Assembly (NCBI RefSeq): GCF_016861845.1
Contig: NZ_BOLV01000013.1
Span: 1 to 64,000, forward strand
Direction of reading: 5' to 3'
DNA: 64,000 nucleotides
From: Lacticaseibacillus suilingensis
Lineage (GTDB): Bacteria; Bacillota; Bacilli; Lactobacillales; Lactobacillaceae
Position 1 is the stretch's first letter. Each line of letters opens with the position of its first letter. Position numbers and translations under genes: made by a program. Below are positions 45,921 through 55,929 of the stretch, piece after piece. Below the pieces are notes generated by a model. The model was not told the origin of the DNA. It searched no databases and was given only the letters and a program-made list of their open reading frames with translations.

Positions 45921-46589
45921 ATGCGAAAGCACCGGGGATGGATCGTGCTGCTTTGTTGTGCCTTCTTGTACTTTAGTTTACCGGCCGCCGTGCATACCCG
46001 AGTGGCAGATGCGGTTGGGGCGGCAGTGAGTTGGGTAACGCGCCAGGTCGCCCCGAGTACGGCGCCAGCTGAGTCGTCAACCTCATCGGCCAGCACGGCG
46101 AGCACCGCGGCTACCCCAAAAGAAGCCATTGTGCCGACTGGGAAATTGGCAGCGCGCTACACTTATTCGTTTGCGCCGCATACCGACCGCACCGTCCAGC
46201 AGCTTTTTACAGCCGCCATTAATATCTATAACCAAACCGGCATCGTCAAGCTGACGCCGGGCAGGGCGGGCAGGTTTACCAACCATGTGACCTTGAGCAG
46301 TTATCAAAAGGGGCAAACGAATGGTGAAGCAGTGATTCTAGGCTTAGGCGGGCCGCAAATCACCCGCTGGACCGGGGCCAAGCAGGCCACCGTTAACCAT
46401 GCCAGTGCTCGCTTAAACTTGGCTTATCGTTCGCGCTTGAACGTGGCCACAGCGGTGCATGAACTCGGGCATGCCTTGGGGCTAGCTCACAGCACTGCGC
46501 CGGATTCGGTAATGTTTCCAACCGATCGCAATGTCACCAAGCTGAGTCCGGCAGATTTGGCTGGGCTGCGGGCCATCTACAGCCAGTGA
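45921..46589 (+). CDS. Secreted matrixin-type Zn metalloprotease
   Basis: This 222-residue protein has an N-terminal signal or anchor segment (about 8-24), a Ser/Thr/Ala-rich linker (about 48-70) and an M10 protease domain with HELGHALGLAHS (His180, Glu181, His184, His190) and a Met-turn SVMFP. It lacks an obvious Cys-switch propeptide. It is probably tethered or released outside the cell; substrates are unknown. GGGAGG precedes the ATG. Confidence 0.88.
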   Translation: MRKHRGWIVLLCCAFLYFSLPAAVHTRVADAVGAAVSWVTRQVAPSTAPAESSTSSASTASTAATPKEAIVPTGKLAARYTYSFAPHTDRTVQQLFTAAINIYNQTGIVKLTPGRAGRFTNHVTLSSYQKGQTNGEAVILGLGGPQITRWTGAKQATVNHASARLNLAYRSRLNVATAVHELGHALGLAHSTAPDSVMFPTDRNVTKLSPADLAGLRAIYSQ

Positions 46590-46657
46590 GCCGCGCCTTT
46601 TTTCGTTGGTCAAACTGCCGTACAATAAAGACAATTGGTATTCTTGGAGGTAAACCG

Positions 46658-47425
46658 TTGAGCACACTAGAGATTCGTGATTTACACGTCAAAGTCAAAG
46701 CAGAACCAGAGCATCCGGAAATTTTGCGCGGGGTTAATCTCACCATTAACAGTGGTGAAATTCACGCGTTGATGGGCCCCAATGGGAATGGTAAATCCAC
46801 CCTGGCGGAAACGCTGATGGGCAATCCGCGGTATTTGGTGACCCAAGGCGATATCCTGATCGATGGGCAAAGCATTGTTGACCTGCCGGTGGACGAGCGG
46901 GCGCGGCTGGGGTTCTTTTTAGGTATGCAGTACCCAGCGGAAATCAATGGGGTGACGAATGCGGAGTTCATTCGCGCCGCGATCAATGCCCGGCGGCCGG
47001 AAGATGATCCGATTCCGATTATGGCTTACCTCAAGCAGTTAGATGAGACGATGGCGGTGCTGAAGATGCCAGAAGATATGGCAGATCGCTATTTGAACCA
47101 GGGCTTTTCTGGTGGTGAAAAAAAGCGCAACGAAATCCTGCAGCTGATGATGATCAAGCCGCACTGGGCGCTGTTGGATGAAATTGATTCCGGCCTTGAT
47201 ATTGATGCCTTGCGGATTGTGGCCAACGGGGTCAACCAAATGCGCGGCGCCGACTTCGCGTCCCTGATCATCACCCACTACGAACGGCTGCTGGATTACA
47301 TCACGCCTGATGTCGTCCATGTCATGAAGGATGGCCAAATCATTGAAACCGGCGGCCCCGAGCTGGCCCACCAGCTGGAAGAAACCGGCTACGAACACCT
47401 CAAGGCAGGTGAGGGTAATGACTGA
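46658..47425 (+). CDS. sufC: Fe-S assembly ATPase SufC
   Basis: This 255-residue ABC-type ATPase drives the SufBCD scaffold. Walker A is GPNGNGKST, the signature FSGGEKKRNEILQ and Walker B LLDEIDSGLD, all typical of SufC. The start is TTG 46658 with GGAGG 7 nt upstream. It begins the order sufC-D-S-U-B, in which adjacent genes overlap by 8-14 nt. Confidence 0.96.
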   Translation: MSTLEIRDLHVKVKAEPEHPEILRGVNLTINSGEIHALMGPNGNGKSTLAETLMGNPRYLVTQGDILIDGQSIVDLPVDERARLGFFLGMQYPAEINGVTNAEFIRAAINARRPEDDPIPIMAYLKQLDETMAVLKMPEDMADRYLNQGFSGGEKKRNEILQLMMIKPHWALLDEIDSGLDIDALRIVANGVNQMRGADFASLIITHYERLLDYITPDVVHVMKDGQIIETGGPELAHQLEETGYEHLKAGEGND

Positions 47426-48419
47426 GCTAACGTTGCCGAACACGCCGAAGATTCCCTTGGCGCGTTATTTGAAGCAGGCGCCGGATGCTTTTGACCAGGT
47501 CAGCGTGCAAGCCGATTCAGCGGTGACCGTGAGTCAAACGGCTGCCGCTTGGCCGGTGCGGTCGGCGGTGGATGCTTGGCTCGGCGCGCCGCCGGTGACT
47601 GAGGTGTTCATTCCGGCGGGTTATCACGCTGAGGCGCCGGTGCAGGTCACCGGGCCCCAAACCGGGAGTGCACTGGTGATTTTGCATGTTGGGGCCGGCG
47701 CTCATGTGCGCTTGCAAGACCGCTGGGCGACCAGTGGCCAGCAGCTAGGCGTGGGGGTTTTGCTTGAGCTGGCGGCCAACGCTGAGGTCGATTGGCTGAC
47801 TTATGACGCTTTCACCGCCCATACTGCGATTGTGCAACGGACGGCCGAATTGGCTGACCATGCCAAGCTCAACTGGACGGTGGCTGGGTTCGCGCAAAAC
47901 AGTGGCGCCAGCTTACTGACGGTGAATCTGAATGGCACTGGCAGCCAGGCTACCATCAACGTCGGCGTGCTGGCTAGTGGCAGTCAGCACGTGGGGTACA
48001 CCACCGCGATGACCAACAACGGCCGGCAAACGCAAGGGCATATCAACCAGCGCGGGGTGATTGTCGGCAAGGCCCATTTGATTTTCAACGGGATTGGCCA
48101 CATCATCAAAGGCGCACGCGGCAGCGATAATCAGCAGGAAAATCGGGTGCTGATGCTGGGCAGTAAGGCCCGCGGCGATGCCAATCCGATTTTGCTGATC
48201 GATGAAAACGATGTGACTGCAGGCCACGCGGCGTCGGTGACGCGAGTGGACCGAACCCAGTTGTATTATCTCATGAGCCGCGGCTTGCCAGAATCGCTGG
48301 CCAAGCGGCTCGTGATTCGCGGCTTCCTGGAGGCAGGATTACTGGAAATTACGGACCCGGCACTGAAGCAGGCCTTGTTCAAACAAATTGATGAAACCTT
48401 GGTGATGGCAGATGCGTGA
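47418..48419 (+). CDS. sufD: Fe-S assembly protein SufD
   Basis: This 333-residue scaffold partner has a variable N-terminal half and a conserved C-terminal beta-helix with the motif RVDRTQLYYLMSRGLPESLAKRLVIRGFLE. It overlaps sufC and sufS by 8 nt each. Confidence 0.93.
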   Translation: MTELTLPNTPKIPLARYLKQAPDAFDQVSVQADSAVTVSQTAAAWPVRSAVDAWLGAPPVTEVFIPAGYHAEAPVQVTGPQTGSALVILHVGAGAHVRLQDRWATSGQQLGVGVLLELAANAEVDWLTYDAFTAHTAIVQRTAELADHAKLNWTVAGFAQNSGASLLTVNLNGTGSQATINVGVLASGSQHVGYTTAMTNNGRQTQGHINQRGVIVGKAHLIFNGIGHIIKGARGSDNQQENRVLMLGSKARGDANPILLIDENDVTAGHAASVTRVDRTQLYYLMSRGLPESLAKRLVIRGFLEAGLLEITDPALKQALFKQIDETLVMADA

Positions 48420-49608
48420 AAAATTTCCTTTTTTTGCTGCTCATCCAGACCTGGTTTACCTGGATAGTGCCGCAACCAGTCAAAAGCCGCAAGATGTCCT
48501 GACGGCGCTGCAAGACTACTATGTTAACGCCAATGCCAATGTCCATCGCGGCTTGTACGAATTGGCGTATGCAACCACGGCGCATTACGAGGCGGTACGG
48601 GCGCAGGTGGCAAGCTTTATTCATGCAGCCAAGCCCAGTGAAATTATTTATACACGCAGCACCACCGATGGCCTGAATCTGGTGGCGAGCAGCTTTGGCC
48701 CGCAAGTGGTGAAACCTGGGGATGAAATTCTTATTTCCGGCGCCGAACACCATAGCAACTTTTTGCCTTGGCAGCAGTTGTCCCACCGCCTGCAAGCCAA
48801 ACTGGTGGTGGCGCCCGTGACCGCAACTGGGGATACCGATGTTGAAGCGGTGGCGCAATTGATCACGCCGCGCACCAAATTGCTGGCGCTGGCACAAGTG
48901 ACCAATGTGGGCGGCGGGGAAGTGGCGCTGGCCCCATTGGCGCAGGCCATCCATGACGTTGGCGGTTACTTGATTGTCGATGGCGCGCAGGCAGTAGCCC
49001 ATCTCAGCGTTGATGTGCAGGCTCTTGATGCCGATTTCTATGCTTTTTCCGGGCACAAAATGTACGGTCCGACTGGCATCGGCGTGCTTTACGGCCGCGA
49101 AGCACTGCTCGAACAGATGCCACCGATTCAGTTCGGCGGCGAAATGATCGATGAAGTGCTGGATCAAAGTGCCACCTGGGCTGAAGGCCCGTTGAAGTTT
49201 GAAGCGGGGACGCCGAATATTGCCGGGGTGTACGGCCTCGGGGCTGCCATCACCTGGCTGATGACCCAGGACCGGGCCGCCATCGCTCAGCAGGAACGCA
49301 GTCAAGTGCTGGCCCTGCGCCAGGCCTTGGCCGCTATTCCCGGGGTGGTGCTGTATGGTAGCGATGCCAGCATTGGCATCGTCAGCTTTAATTTGACTGG
49401 GGTGCATCCGCATGATCTCGCCACGTTCCTCGATGAACAGCACATTGCGGTGCGCGCCGGGCATCACTGCGCCCAGCCGCTGATGGCGCGCTTAGGCGTG
49501 CCGGCGACTGTGCGCGCTAGTTTTGGCGCGTATAATACCATCGCAGACGGGGCGCGGTTAGCGGCGGCGGTGCAGGAAGCAAGGGGGTTTTTCCTTGGCA
49601 ATGACTAG
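48412..49608 (+). CDS. sufS: Cysteine desulfurase SufS
   Basis: This 398-residue PLP enzyme takes sulfur from cysteine. The PLP lysine is Lys216 in FSGHKMYGP, and the sulfur-accepting Cys353 is in RAGHHCAQPL. N-terminal FPFFAAHPDLVYLDSAATSQKP is typical for the SufS group. It passes sulfur to SufU, encoded next with a 14-nt overlap. Confidence 0.96.
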   Translation: MREKFPFFAAHPDLVYLDSAATSQKPQDVLTALQDYYVNANANVHRGLYELAYATTAHYEAVRAQVASFIHAAKPSEIIYTRSTTDGLNLVASSFGPQVVKPGDEILISGAEHHSNFLPWQQLSHRLQAKLVVAPVTATGDTDVEAVAQLITPRTKLLALAQVTNVGGGEVALAPLAQAIHDVGGYLIVDGAQAVAHLSVDVQALDADFYAFSGHKMYGPTGIGVLYGREALLEQMPPIQFGGEMIDEVLDQSATWAEGPLKFEAGTPNIAGVYGLGAAITWLMTQDRAAIAQQERSQVLALRQALAAIPGVVLYGSDASIGIVSFNLTGVHPHDLATFLDEQHIAVRAGHHCAQPLMARLGVPATVRASFGAYNTIADGARLAAAVQEARGFFLGND

Positions 49609-50047
49609 ATTGGATCAACTTTATCGCCAGGTCATACTGGACGAAGCGAGCCACCCACGCCATCACAGCACGCTGGCGGCACCTGATTATGCCGTCACGG
49701 TGCGTAATCCCAGCTGCGGCGATGTGCTGACCTTGCAGCTGCAAGTGCAAGAGGGTAAAATCATCGCCGCCGCCTTTGCCGGTAGTGGCTGCACGATTTC
49801 ACAGGCTTCAGGCAGTTTAATGACGGACCGCATTATCGGCCAAACGCCGGCGCAAGTGATGCAGTTGGTGAGTGACTTTTCCGAGCTGGTGATTGACGGT
49901 CACAGTCCGGCGGAAGCGGCGCTTGGGGATGCGGCGGTGCTCAAAGGGGTGCACCAATTCCCGGCGCGCATCAAATGCGCCACCTTGGCCTGGAAAGCGG
50001 CGGCCCAAGCACTGGGGCTGCCAGATGCGGAGGACAACCATGACTGA
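49595..50047 (+). CDS. sufU: Sulfur transfer protein SufU
   Basis: This 150-residue Zn protein accepts sulfur from SufS. It has the three conserved Cys in NPSCGD (Cys41), GSGCTIS and IKCATLAW. The start is TTG 49595, which has AAGGGGG 7 nt upstream; ATG 49601 lies too far from that site. It overlaps sufB by 8 nt. Confidence 0.95.
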   Translation: MAMTRLDQLYRQVILDEASHPRHHSTLAAPDYAVTVRNPSCGDVLTLQLQVQEGKIIAAAFAGSGCTISQASGSLMTDRIIGQTPAQVMQLVSDFSELVIDGHSPAEAALGDAAVLKGVHQFPARIKCATLAWKAAAQALGLPDAEDNHD

Positions 50048-51476
50048 AACCAAAAATACGAAGAACAACGAAACAGTGGCGGAAACCGTCGACTTTTTGC
50101 CGACGGAAAATCCCGGTGACTTCAAGGACCCGGTCAACCCAGTGTTCTCCACTGGGCGGGGGTTGACGGAAGCCACCGTGCGCGCAATTTCCGCAGAAAA
50201 GCATGAGCCTCAGTGGATGCTTGACTATCGCCTGGCTGCTTACCGGACCTACCAGAAACTGCCGATGCCCGATTTCGGCCCTGATCTGTCTGACCTGAAC
50301 CTGGAAGAAATGCTTTACTTTCAAAAGGCCACCGACAAAACTTACCGGGATTGGGATGATGTTCCTGACACTATCAAGAAGACCTTCGACCGCCTGGGTG
50401 TGCCACAAGCTGAGCGCAAGTATCTCGCCGGCGCGTCGGCCCAGTATGAATCCGAAGTGGTGTACCATAACATGAAAAAAGAGTTCGACAAACTCGGCAT
50501 TATTTTCATGGACATGGACAGTGCCTTGAAGGAATATCCTGATTTGGTGCGCCAGTACTTCGGCACGCTGGTCCATCCCAGCGATAACAAATTTGCGGCT
50601 CTGAACTCAGCTGTTTGGTCTGGCGGTAGTTTCATCTACGTGCCGGCCGGCGTCCAGACGGATGTGCCGATTCAGGCCTACTTCCGCATCAACGCGGAAA
50701 ACACCGGTCAGTTCGAGCGCACCTTGATCATTGTGGCGCCGGGTGGCCACATCAACTATGTGGAAGGCTGTACGGCCCCGAATTACTCCAGTGACTCGCT
50801 GCATGCGGCGGTGGTGGAAGTGTTCGTTCAAGATGATGCCTACTGCCGCTACACGACCATTCAAAACTGGTCCAAGAATGTTTATTCGCTTGAAACCAAA
50901 CGGGCTCAGGCGATGAAAAACGCCACCATGGAATGGGTCGACGGTAATTTAGGCTCGAAAACGACGATGAAGTATCCTTCCGTTTACCTCGATGGCGAAG
51001 GGGCCCGCGGCACCATGCTGAGCGTGGCAGTGGCGGGGTCCGGGGTCGATCAAGACAACGGGGCGCGGATGATTCATAATGCACCGAATACGTCCTCCAA
51101 CATTGTCTCCAAGTCGATTGCCAAAGATGGCGGTGCTGTGGACTATCGCGGCACGGTGCGCTTCACGCCAAAAGCGGATAACGCCTTTTGTCATGTGGAA
51201 TGTGATACCATCTTAATGGATGAGCAGTCCTCTTCCGACACCATTCCTTTTACTGAAATCAAGAATTCCACCGTCTCGATGGAGCATGAAGCCAAAGTGT
51301 CCAAGGTTTCGGAAGAGCAGCTTTATTATCTGGAAAGCCGCGGCATTCCTGAAGCTAAGGCCACGGAAATGATCATCATGGGGTTTGTTGAACCCTTCAC
51401 CAAGGAATTGCCAATGGAATATGCCGTCGAACTCAATCGTCTCATTGGAATGGAAATGGATGGGTCGGTCGGCTAG
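50040..51476 (+). CDS. sufB: Fe-S assembly scaffold SufB
   Basis: This 478-residue scaffold protein forms the SufBC2D complex on which clusters are built. The sequences [21 protein letters not shown] and [13 protein letters not shown] are typical, and the C-terminal [14 protein letters not shown] motif pairs with that of SufD. ATG 50040 overlaps the sufU stop. Confidence 0.97.
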   Translation: MTETKNTKNNETVAETVDFLPTENPGDFKDPVNPVFSTGRGLTEATVRAISAEKHEPQWMLDYRLAAYRTYQKLPMPDFGPDLSDLNLEEMLYFQKATDKTYRDWDDVPDTIKKTFDRLGVPQAERKYLAGASAQYESEVVYHNMKKEFDKLGIIFMDMDSALKEYPDLVRQYFGTLVHPSDNKFAALNSAVWSGGSFIYVPAGVQTDVPIQAYFRINAENTGQFERTLIIVAPGGHINYVEGCTAPNYSSDSLHAAVVEVFVQDDAYCRYTTIQNWSKNVYSLETKRAQAMKNATMEWVDGNLGSKTTMKYPSVYLDGEGARGTMLSVAVAGSGVDQDNGARMIHNAPNTSSNIVSKSIAKDGGAVDYRGTVRFTPKADNAFCHVECDTILMDEQSSSDTIPFTEIKNSTVSMEHEAKVSKVSEEQLYYLESRGIPEAKATEMIIMGFVEPFTKELPMEYAVELNRLIGMEMDGSVG

Positions 51477-51488
51477 AAAGGGGCAGCG

Positions 51489-51869
51489 ATGACGGAAGAT
51501 CTGAATGCTTTTATCAAAGCCCGGGCGCTGGGCATTCCCACTTTGAAACCCGACGAGAAACGTGCCTTTTTGGGGAATTTTCGCGATCGGGTGGCGATGG
51601 CAGTGACCATTCGCCAGCTGCACACCGAAGCGATGGCCCAGCTACTGGAGCAGGTACTGACCCGCTATCCGCAGTATCGCGTTTATCTGAATGGTTTGAT
51701 GTCCCAGCCCTTGATTGATCAATACATGAAGCAGGCGCTGGCGCATGATATCCCATTCACCATTATGGCCCAGCCTGGCCTGCGCGTGAAAAAAACGCCA
51801 CGCGCCGATGATTTCGGCTGGGTGTTGGCCGATCCCAAGCAAAAAATTGCGCGGCCGATTTTGCTTTAG
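51489..51869 (+). CDS. YueI-family (DUF1694) protein
   Basis: This 126-residue soluble protein matches the YueI family: GIPTLKPDEKRAFLGNFRDRV, then YRVYLNG and IPFTIM, and a late ADDFGWVLA. Function unknown. It follows sufB by 12 nt and is probably co-transcribed. A second family member is at 59187-59624. Confidence 0.85.
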   Translation: MTEDLNAFIKARALGIPTLKPDEKRAFLGNFRDRVAMAVTIRQLHTEAMAQLLEQVLTRYPQYRVYLNGLMSQPLIDQYMKQALAHDIPFTIMAQPGLRVKKTPRADDFGWVLADPKQKIARPILL

Positions 51870-51884
51870 AAAAGGAGATTATTT

Positions 51885-52856
51885 TTGGCGACTCAACTTC
51901 AAAGCGTGGCGCAAGCCGTCCGCGCTTTACGCGAACAATTACTGGCTGGCCAGCTGTTTCAGCAGCTGCCGGCCGCGCTGGATCACTTGATGGCTTCAGT
52001 GGCGGTGGAGCCGGCAACGCCAGTGGCTTTGCCCGACGATGATTTGGCAGCACTGGCCAAAATGCATACGATTCGCCAGCGAGTGAAGAAAACCGCCACG
52101 CCTAGTGTGAGCGATGATGAGCTGACGTTTCTGGTCGCGCATCTCGCCAGTCGCAGTCCCGCAGTGCGCGACAAAGGGGCTTTTTTCCTGCTGTCTGATT
52201 TGTTTCAGATGGATGCCTTCACCGCCGCGCAGGTGAGCTGGCTGTTTAACACGCTGCAACAACCCGACATCCTTTTTGCCCATATCATGGAGCCGCAAAA
52301 CGATGCCGTTTTTCAGCGCAGTTTTGCGGTGATGCTGCTGTCGGGGCTGGTGTACGCCGACCAAAATCGCTACCATGCCTTGTCCAGCAAACAATATAGC
52401 GGCCTCCTGCAGCGTATGTGTGTTTACGTGCTGCTGGAGCGCGATGGCCGCGGTTATGTGGATGGCAGCGGCTGGGCGCATGCCTACACGCATATTGGCA
52501 ATTTGGCTGATGAGCTGACGCAGGTGACTGGCTTGGCGCGTGGGGAAAAGATTTTCCTGATGGCGTCAATTTTGGCTGGCTGGCAGCGCATGACCGTGCC
52601 GTTGGTGTATGGCGAGGACCAACGGATCGCCGCTTATTTGGTTAATCTGGCAGTGAAGCATCAGTTCTATGCCGATTCGCTGGTGATGTGCCTGACGGCC
52701 TGGCAGACGCGCCTGCATGATGTGCGGCCGCAAGAGAATATCAATTTCTGGAATGCGTGGTACAACCGCAGTCGGTTGCTGGAAGCGCTGCTGATGCGCG
52801 GGGATCTGCCCAAGGTCGTGGTTGATTATCTGCAAAAGATTATCGATCTCTATTAA
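51885..52856 (+). CDS. DUF2785-family protein
   Basis: This 323-residue helical protein has the DUF2785 signature DGSGWAHAYTHIGNLADELTQV near residue 190 and HEAT-like helices. Function unknown. The start is TTG 51885, 7 nt after AAAGGAG. It is the last gene of the suf transcription unit before a terminator. Confidence 0.8.
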   Translation: MATQLQSVAQAVRALREQLLAGQLFQQLPAALDHLMASVAVEPATPVALPDDDLAALAKMHTIRQRVKKTATPSVSDDELTFLVAHLASRSPAVRDKGAFFLLSDLFQMDAFTAAQVSWLFNTLQQPDILFAHIMEPQNDAVFQRSFAVMLLSGLVYADQNRYHALSSKQYSGLLQRMCVYVLLERDGRGYVDGSGWAHAYTHIGNLADELTQVTGLARGEKIFLMASILAGWQRMTVPLVYGEDQRIAAYLVNLAVKHQFYADSLVMCLTAWQTRLHDVRPQENINFWNAWYNRSRLLEALLMRGDLPKVVVDYLQKIIDLY

Positions 52857-52907
52857 TAACACACCTAATTAAAAAAATAACTGAAAGTAGAAATCAATCA
52901 TTTGCCT

Positions 52908-52942
52908 TAGCCGCCGTAGACTATTTTACGGCGGCTATATTT
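52908..52942 (+). terminator. Terminator after the suf-yueI-DUF2785 unit
   Basis: TAGCCGCCGTA pairs with TACGGCGGCTA, followed by TATTTAT. Confidence 0.7.
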
Positions 52943-53035
52943 ATATTCTAAAATAAATACAATTTCAATCATGCCTATTTTTAATAATCCTAATCGTTAT
53001 ATTAGTATGTTAGCACTGAAATGAATAAGAAAAAG

Positions 53036-53064
53036 TAGTCAAAATGAATATTTGCGGGTATAAT
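53036..53064 (+). promoter_or_regulatory. Promoter of the XRE-TPR regulator
   Basis: TAGTCA (53036-53041), 17-nt spacer, TATAAT (53059-53064), at the end of a stretch (52943-53064) that is clearly AT-richer than its surroundings. Confidence 0.65.
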
Positions 53065-53125
53065 TTGCGTATTGATAACCTGAAAGGTGTTCGGCTTTTC
53101 GTTGGTTTCTAAAGGGAGTGAAGAA

Positions 53126-53992
53126 ATGAGTAAAACGCAGCCGGCCTTACGCATCATGGGGGATCGCGTCCGGTATTTCCGCAAGCTCAAAGGACTATCG
53201 CAGGCGGAACTGGCGAAAGATATTTGCACGCAAGCCACGATTAGTTTGATCGAAAAACGCAACAAAGTCCCAAGTATGAATATCCTGATCCGCCTGACCA
53301 ATCGCCTGGGCATCAGCCTCGATGATATTGTGGTGGAGAATCAAGACCGCACGCAAAAGGCGTTGTCCCAGGTGGGGCGGCAGGTGCGACATGGTGATTA
53401 CGCCGCTGCCGCGCCGGGCTTGGCCAAAGTCAATGTGGCAAAATTGACCAGTGATAGCGATCAGAAACGCTACTATTACTATCGCGGCATGGTGGAGCTG
53501 TTCGTGAATCATGCCCAAGATGAGGCCATTTATTATTTTGGCCGGGTGCTGAATCAGCAAGGCCAGACCCATCAAGACCTGGCCGCGATCATGGCCACGC
53601 TGGGGTTAGGCATTGCCTATGCCGAAAAAGGCACCACTGACCGCGCCAGCGTTTACCTGCAGCAAGCTGATCAGTTGCTCAAGCAGATGCCGCTGAATGA
53701 GGGGCGCTACCTGGATGTCGAGCTGACCATTTATTGGCACAGCGCTCGCATTTATTTTGAACTGAAAGCCTATGATGAGGTGCTGAAGTACCTGCAACTT
53801 GGCATTGATCTGGCGGTCAAAAACGACAGCCTGTTCTTGCTCGCAGAGCTATACACGCTGCAGGCGCGCACCTATAAGCAGCTCGGGGATGCTCAAGCCA
53901 GCGGTGCTTACCAAATCGCCTTGGCCTTGGCGCAAGTGACGGCCAGCAGGGACTTGTTGACCCAGCTGCAAGCCGAGGCTGCTTCTGCTTAA
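53126..53992 (+). CDS. XRE-family regulator with TPR-like C-terminal domain
   Basis: This 288-residue protein has an N-terminal Cro/CI helix-turn-helix (about residues 12-65, LSQAELAKDICTQATISLIEK) and helical repeats to the end, the layout of Rgg/PlcR-type regulators that bind short signal peptides. No peptide gene is seen next to it. ATG 53126 follows AAAGGGAGTG. A terminator isolates it, so its targets are not obvious. Confidence 0.87.
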   Translation: MSKTQPALRIMGDRVRYFRKLKGLSQAELAKDICTQATISLIEKRNKVPSMNILIRLTNRLGISLDDIVVENQDRTQKALSQVGRQVRHGDYAAAAPGLAKVNVAKLTSDSDQKRYYYYRGMVELFVNHAQDEAIYYFGRVLNQQGQTHQDLAAIMATLGLGIAYAEKGTTDRASVYLQQADQLLKQMPLNEGRYLDVELTIYWHSARIYFELKAYDEVLKYLQLGIDLAVKNDSLFLLAELYTLQARTYKQLGDAQASGAYQIALALAQVTASRDLLTQLQAEAASA

Positions 53993-54008
53993 TCGTACCG
54001 ATCATTTT

Positions 54009-54037
54009 GCCCTTCGCCCAAGCGCGAAGGGCTTTTT
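54009..54037 (+). terminator. Terminator of the XRE-TPR gene
   Basis: GCCCTTCGC pairs with GCGAAGGGC, followed by T5. Confidence 0.88.
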
Positions 54038-54148
54038 GCTTGACCTCGTGCGGACCCAAGCGGGAAATTATAAGGCGACTTATCTAAAACTGACCAAAAA
54101 CCACAACTTATATCTGCGATAATTGACTTACGACTGGAGGCAATACAT

Positions 54149-55024
54149 ATGATTGATCCCCACAATCCCGATTACGGTGTCAGCAAGCTATACGCCTTGC
54201 GCGCTTATTTGACCAATGCCCTGAACTTTGACGGCCGGAGTACCCGGAGTGAATACTGGTGGTTGCTGCCTTTTTTGTGGCTGTTTGAGATTCTGACCTT
54301 TTTGACTATTGGCAATCGAATCCTGCCGCAGCTGACCGTGCGGGCCTTTTTACTCATACCCACTGCCGCCATCACGGCGCGCCGTTATCGCGATGCCGGC
54401 TTTGTCCCCGGGCTCGCCATTGCCCAGACGCTGTTCACCTATGGCACCTGGTGGCTGATGTATGCCAATGCCTCGGGCAGCATCAATAGTGGCTTGATTT
54501 GGGCGTGGCTACTCACTTGGGTGATTTCCCAGGTGGCCAAGCTGGTGATGACGCTGATGCCGACCCAGCAAGCCACCGCGGTGGTGACCCAATCGCAAGC
54601 CATTGCGGCCTATCGCGCCCAGCATCATCTCAGCGCCGACGAGCTCCAGCTATTCCGCGACACGATGAGCACCCTGAAGATGCAGATCCTGAAGCTCGGC
54701 GCCCAAAGCCGCAGTTCAGAGACGTTAGGTAAAATTATGCAAGCCACCGGCGGTTTGCATGCCGCACAGGAATTATTTCGCGAACTGATGGCGCATCCGC
54801 ATGCGCTGACCGAACACGCCGATTTCTTATACAAAATGCTGCCGGCTCTGATTGAATCGTGTGATCAGTATCTCACGGCAGAGCAAGCCGAAGTCGGCAC
54901 CGCCAGCGTGAATGCCGCCATCACCGAAATGGCCAGCGGCATTCAACGCCAGGCTGAAGCTATCGCGGCGGATTATGCCCGAGTGGTGACGACTGACGCA
55001 GAGGAGGTGACGGCTCATGGCTAA
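54149..55024 (+). CDS. DUF805 membrane domain fused to an XpaC-like helical domain
   Basis: The first about 135 residues of this 291-residue protein are a DUF805-type membrane domain (YLTNALNFDGRSTRSEYWW and ARRYRDAGF, four membrane segments). From about residue 155 a cytoplasmic helical domain (LFRDTMSTLKMQILKLGAQ) resembles XpaC. It overlaps the next gene by 8 nt. The pair may act in membrane stress or toxic-anion resistance, but that is a guess. Confidence 0.72.
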   Translation: MIDPHNPDYGVSKLYALRAYLTNALNFDGRSTRSEYWWLLPFLWLFEILTFLTIGNRILPQLTVRAFLLIPTAAITARRYRDAGFVPGLAIAQTLFTYGTWWLMYANASGSINSGLIWAWLLTWVISQVAKLVMTLMPTQQATAVVTQSQAIAAYRAQHHLSADELQLFRDTMSTLKMQILKLGAQSRSSETLGKIMQATGGLHAAQELFRELMAHPHALTEHADFLYKMLPALIESCDQYLTAEQAEVGTASVNAAITEMASGIQRQAEAIAADYARVVTTDAEEVTAHG

Positions 55025-55841
55025 ACGCAAAGCGCGCAAACCGGTGTGGTACGCCGAATATGACCGGCTATTTGTTAAGCAGCGGCCGAAGCGCAAACGT
55101 CAGCTGAATCGCGCCCAAGTCCTGATTGTGGTGTTGGTGGCGCTGACGCCGCTGGCCTTTCGCTACTGGCCGCAAGTGATGATGCAAAGGCGCATGAGCG
55201 CCCAAAGCAAGATGATGTCTTCCTCAACCACCAATGAGGCAACCAAGTACATCGACAACTATGCCTTAAAAGCGGCGGGACTCAAACGGACCGCAGCCAT
55301 TGATTCCTCGCGCAATCTGGTGGCGAAGGTGACGGGGCACACCGTCAGTTTTTCCACTGGCTTCCAGCTGACGGTGCCGAGCAGCTTTAACGTGGAGGAA
55401 TCTTCGCGTGATCATGTGGTGACACCGACTAAAGAGGACAATGGCATCGAATTGCGAGTGGCTGACTTCGATGGCAAAAATGGCGATACGTACTTGCAAG
55501 CAAGTTTGCAGCTGTATGGTAATTTGATCGACGATTTCGATGCCTACAGCGAAGCCAGCGCCCCGACGTTGGTCAAAGTCTTCAAAACTGGCAATGTGGG
55601 TACTGCCCAGACTGGGTATGTCTTTGATATCCCAGACCCCAAAGCCGAGCGCGGCTATGCCCGGTTATCGCGGTATTTCTTATTCCCCGACGGAACCGGG
55701 GTGGTGCTGAAAAGCTTACCTGATATCACCGATGGCATGAACAAGCTGACGAAAAACAGTAGCTTCGCTGCGTTTCAGGCGACCTGCGGCGAGGATTTTA
55801 AGTCGTTGGCTAACGACTATACCTTCACGGCTTCAAACTAA
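55017..55841 (+). CDS. Single-pass membrane protein with extracellular domain, 274 residues
   Basis: Not recognised. A basic N-terminal tail of about 38 residues, one membrane segment (about 40-52), then an extracellular mixed alpha/beta domain of about 215 residues with the segment FSTGFQLTVPSSFNVEES. It overlaps the DUF805 gene by 8 nt, and the two probably act together at the membrane. Confidence 0.72.
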   Translation: MAKRKARKPVWYAEYDRLFVKQRPKRKRQLNRAQVLIVVLVALTPLAFRYWPQVMMQRRMSAQSKMMSSSTTNEATKYIDNYALKAAGLKRTAAIDSSRNLVAKVTGHTVSFSTGFQLTVPSSFNVEESSRDHVVTPTKEDNGIELRVADFDGKNGDTYLQASLQLYGNLIDDFDAYSEASAPTLVKVFKTGNVGTAQTGYVFDIPDPKAERGYARLSRYFLFPDGTGVVLKSLPDITDGMNKLTKNSSFAAFQATCGEDFKSLANDYTFTASN

Positions 55842-55880
55842 GCAAGCGGTCCGCGTGAACAACGCCGACCGCTTGCATTT
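55842..55880 (+). terminator. Terminator of the DUF805 operon
   Basis: GCAAGCGGTC pairs with GACCGCTTGC across a 15-nt loop, followed by ATTTTG. Confidence 0.75.
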
Positions 55881-55894
55881 TGGTTTCATCCCAT

Positions 55895-55921
55895 CAAAAA
55901 ACGCCCAATCACTTGGGCGTT
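55895..55921 (-). terminator. Terminator of the UspA gene
   Basis: On the minus strand, AACGCCCAA-GTGA-TTGGGCGTT is followed by T residues. Confidence 0.9.
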
Positions 55922-55929
55922 GATCAACG

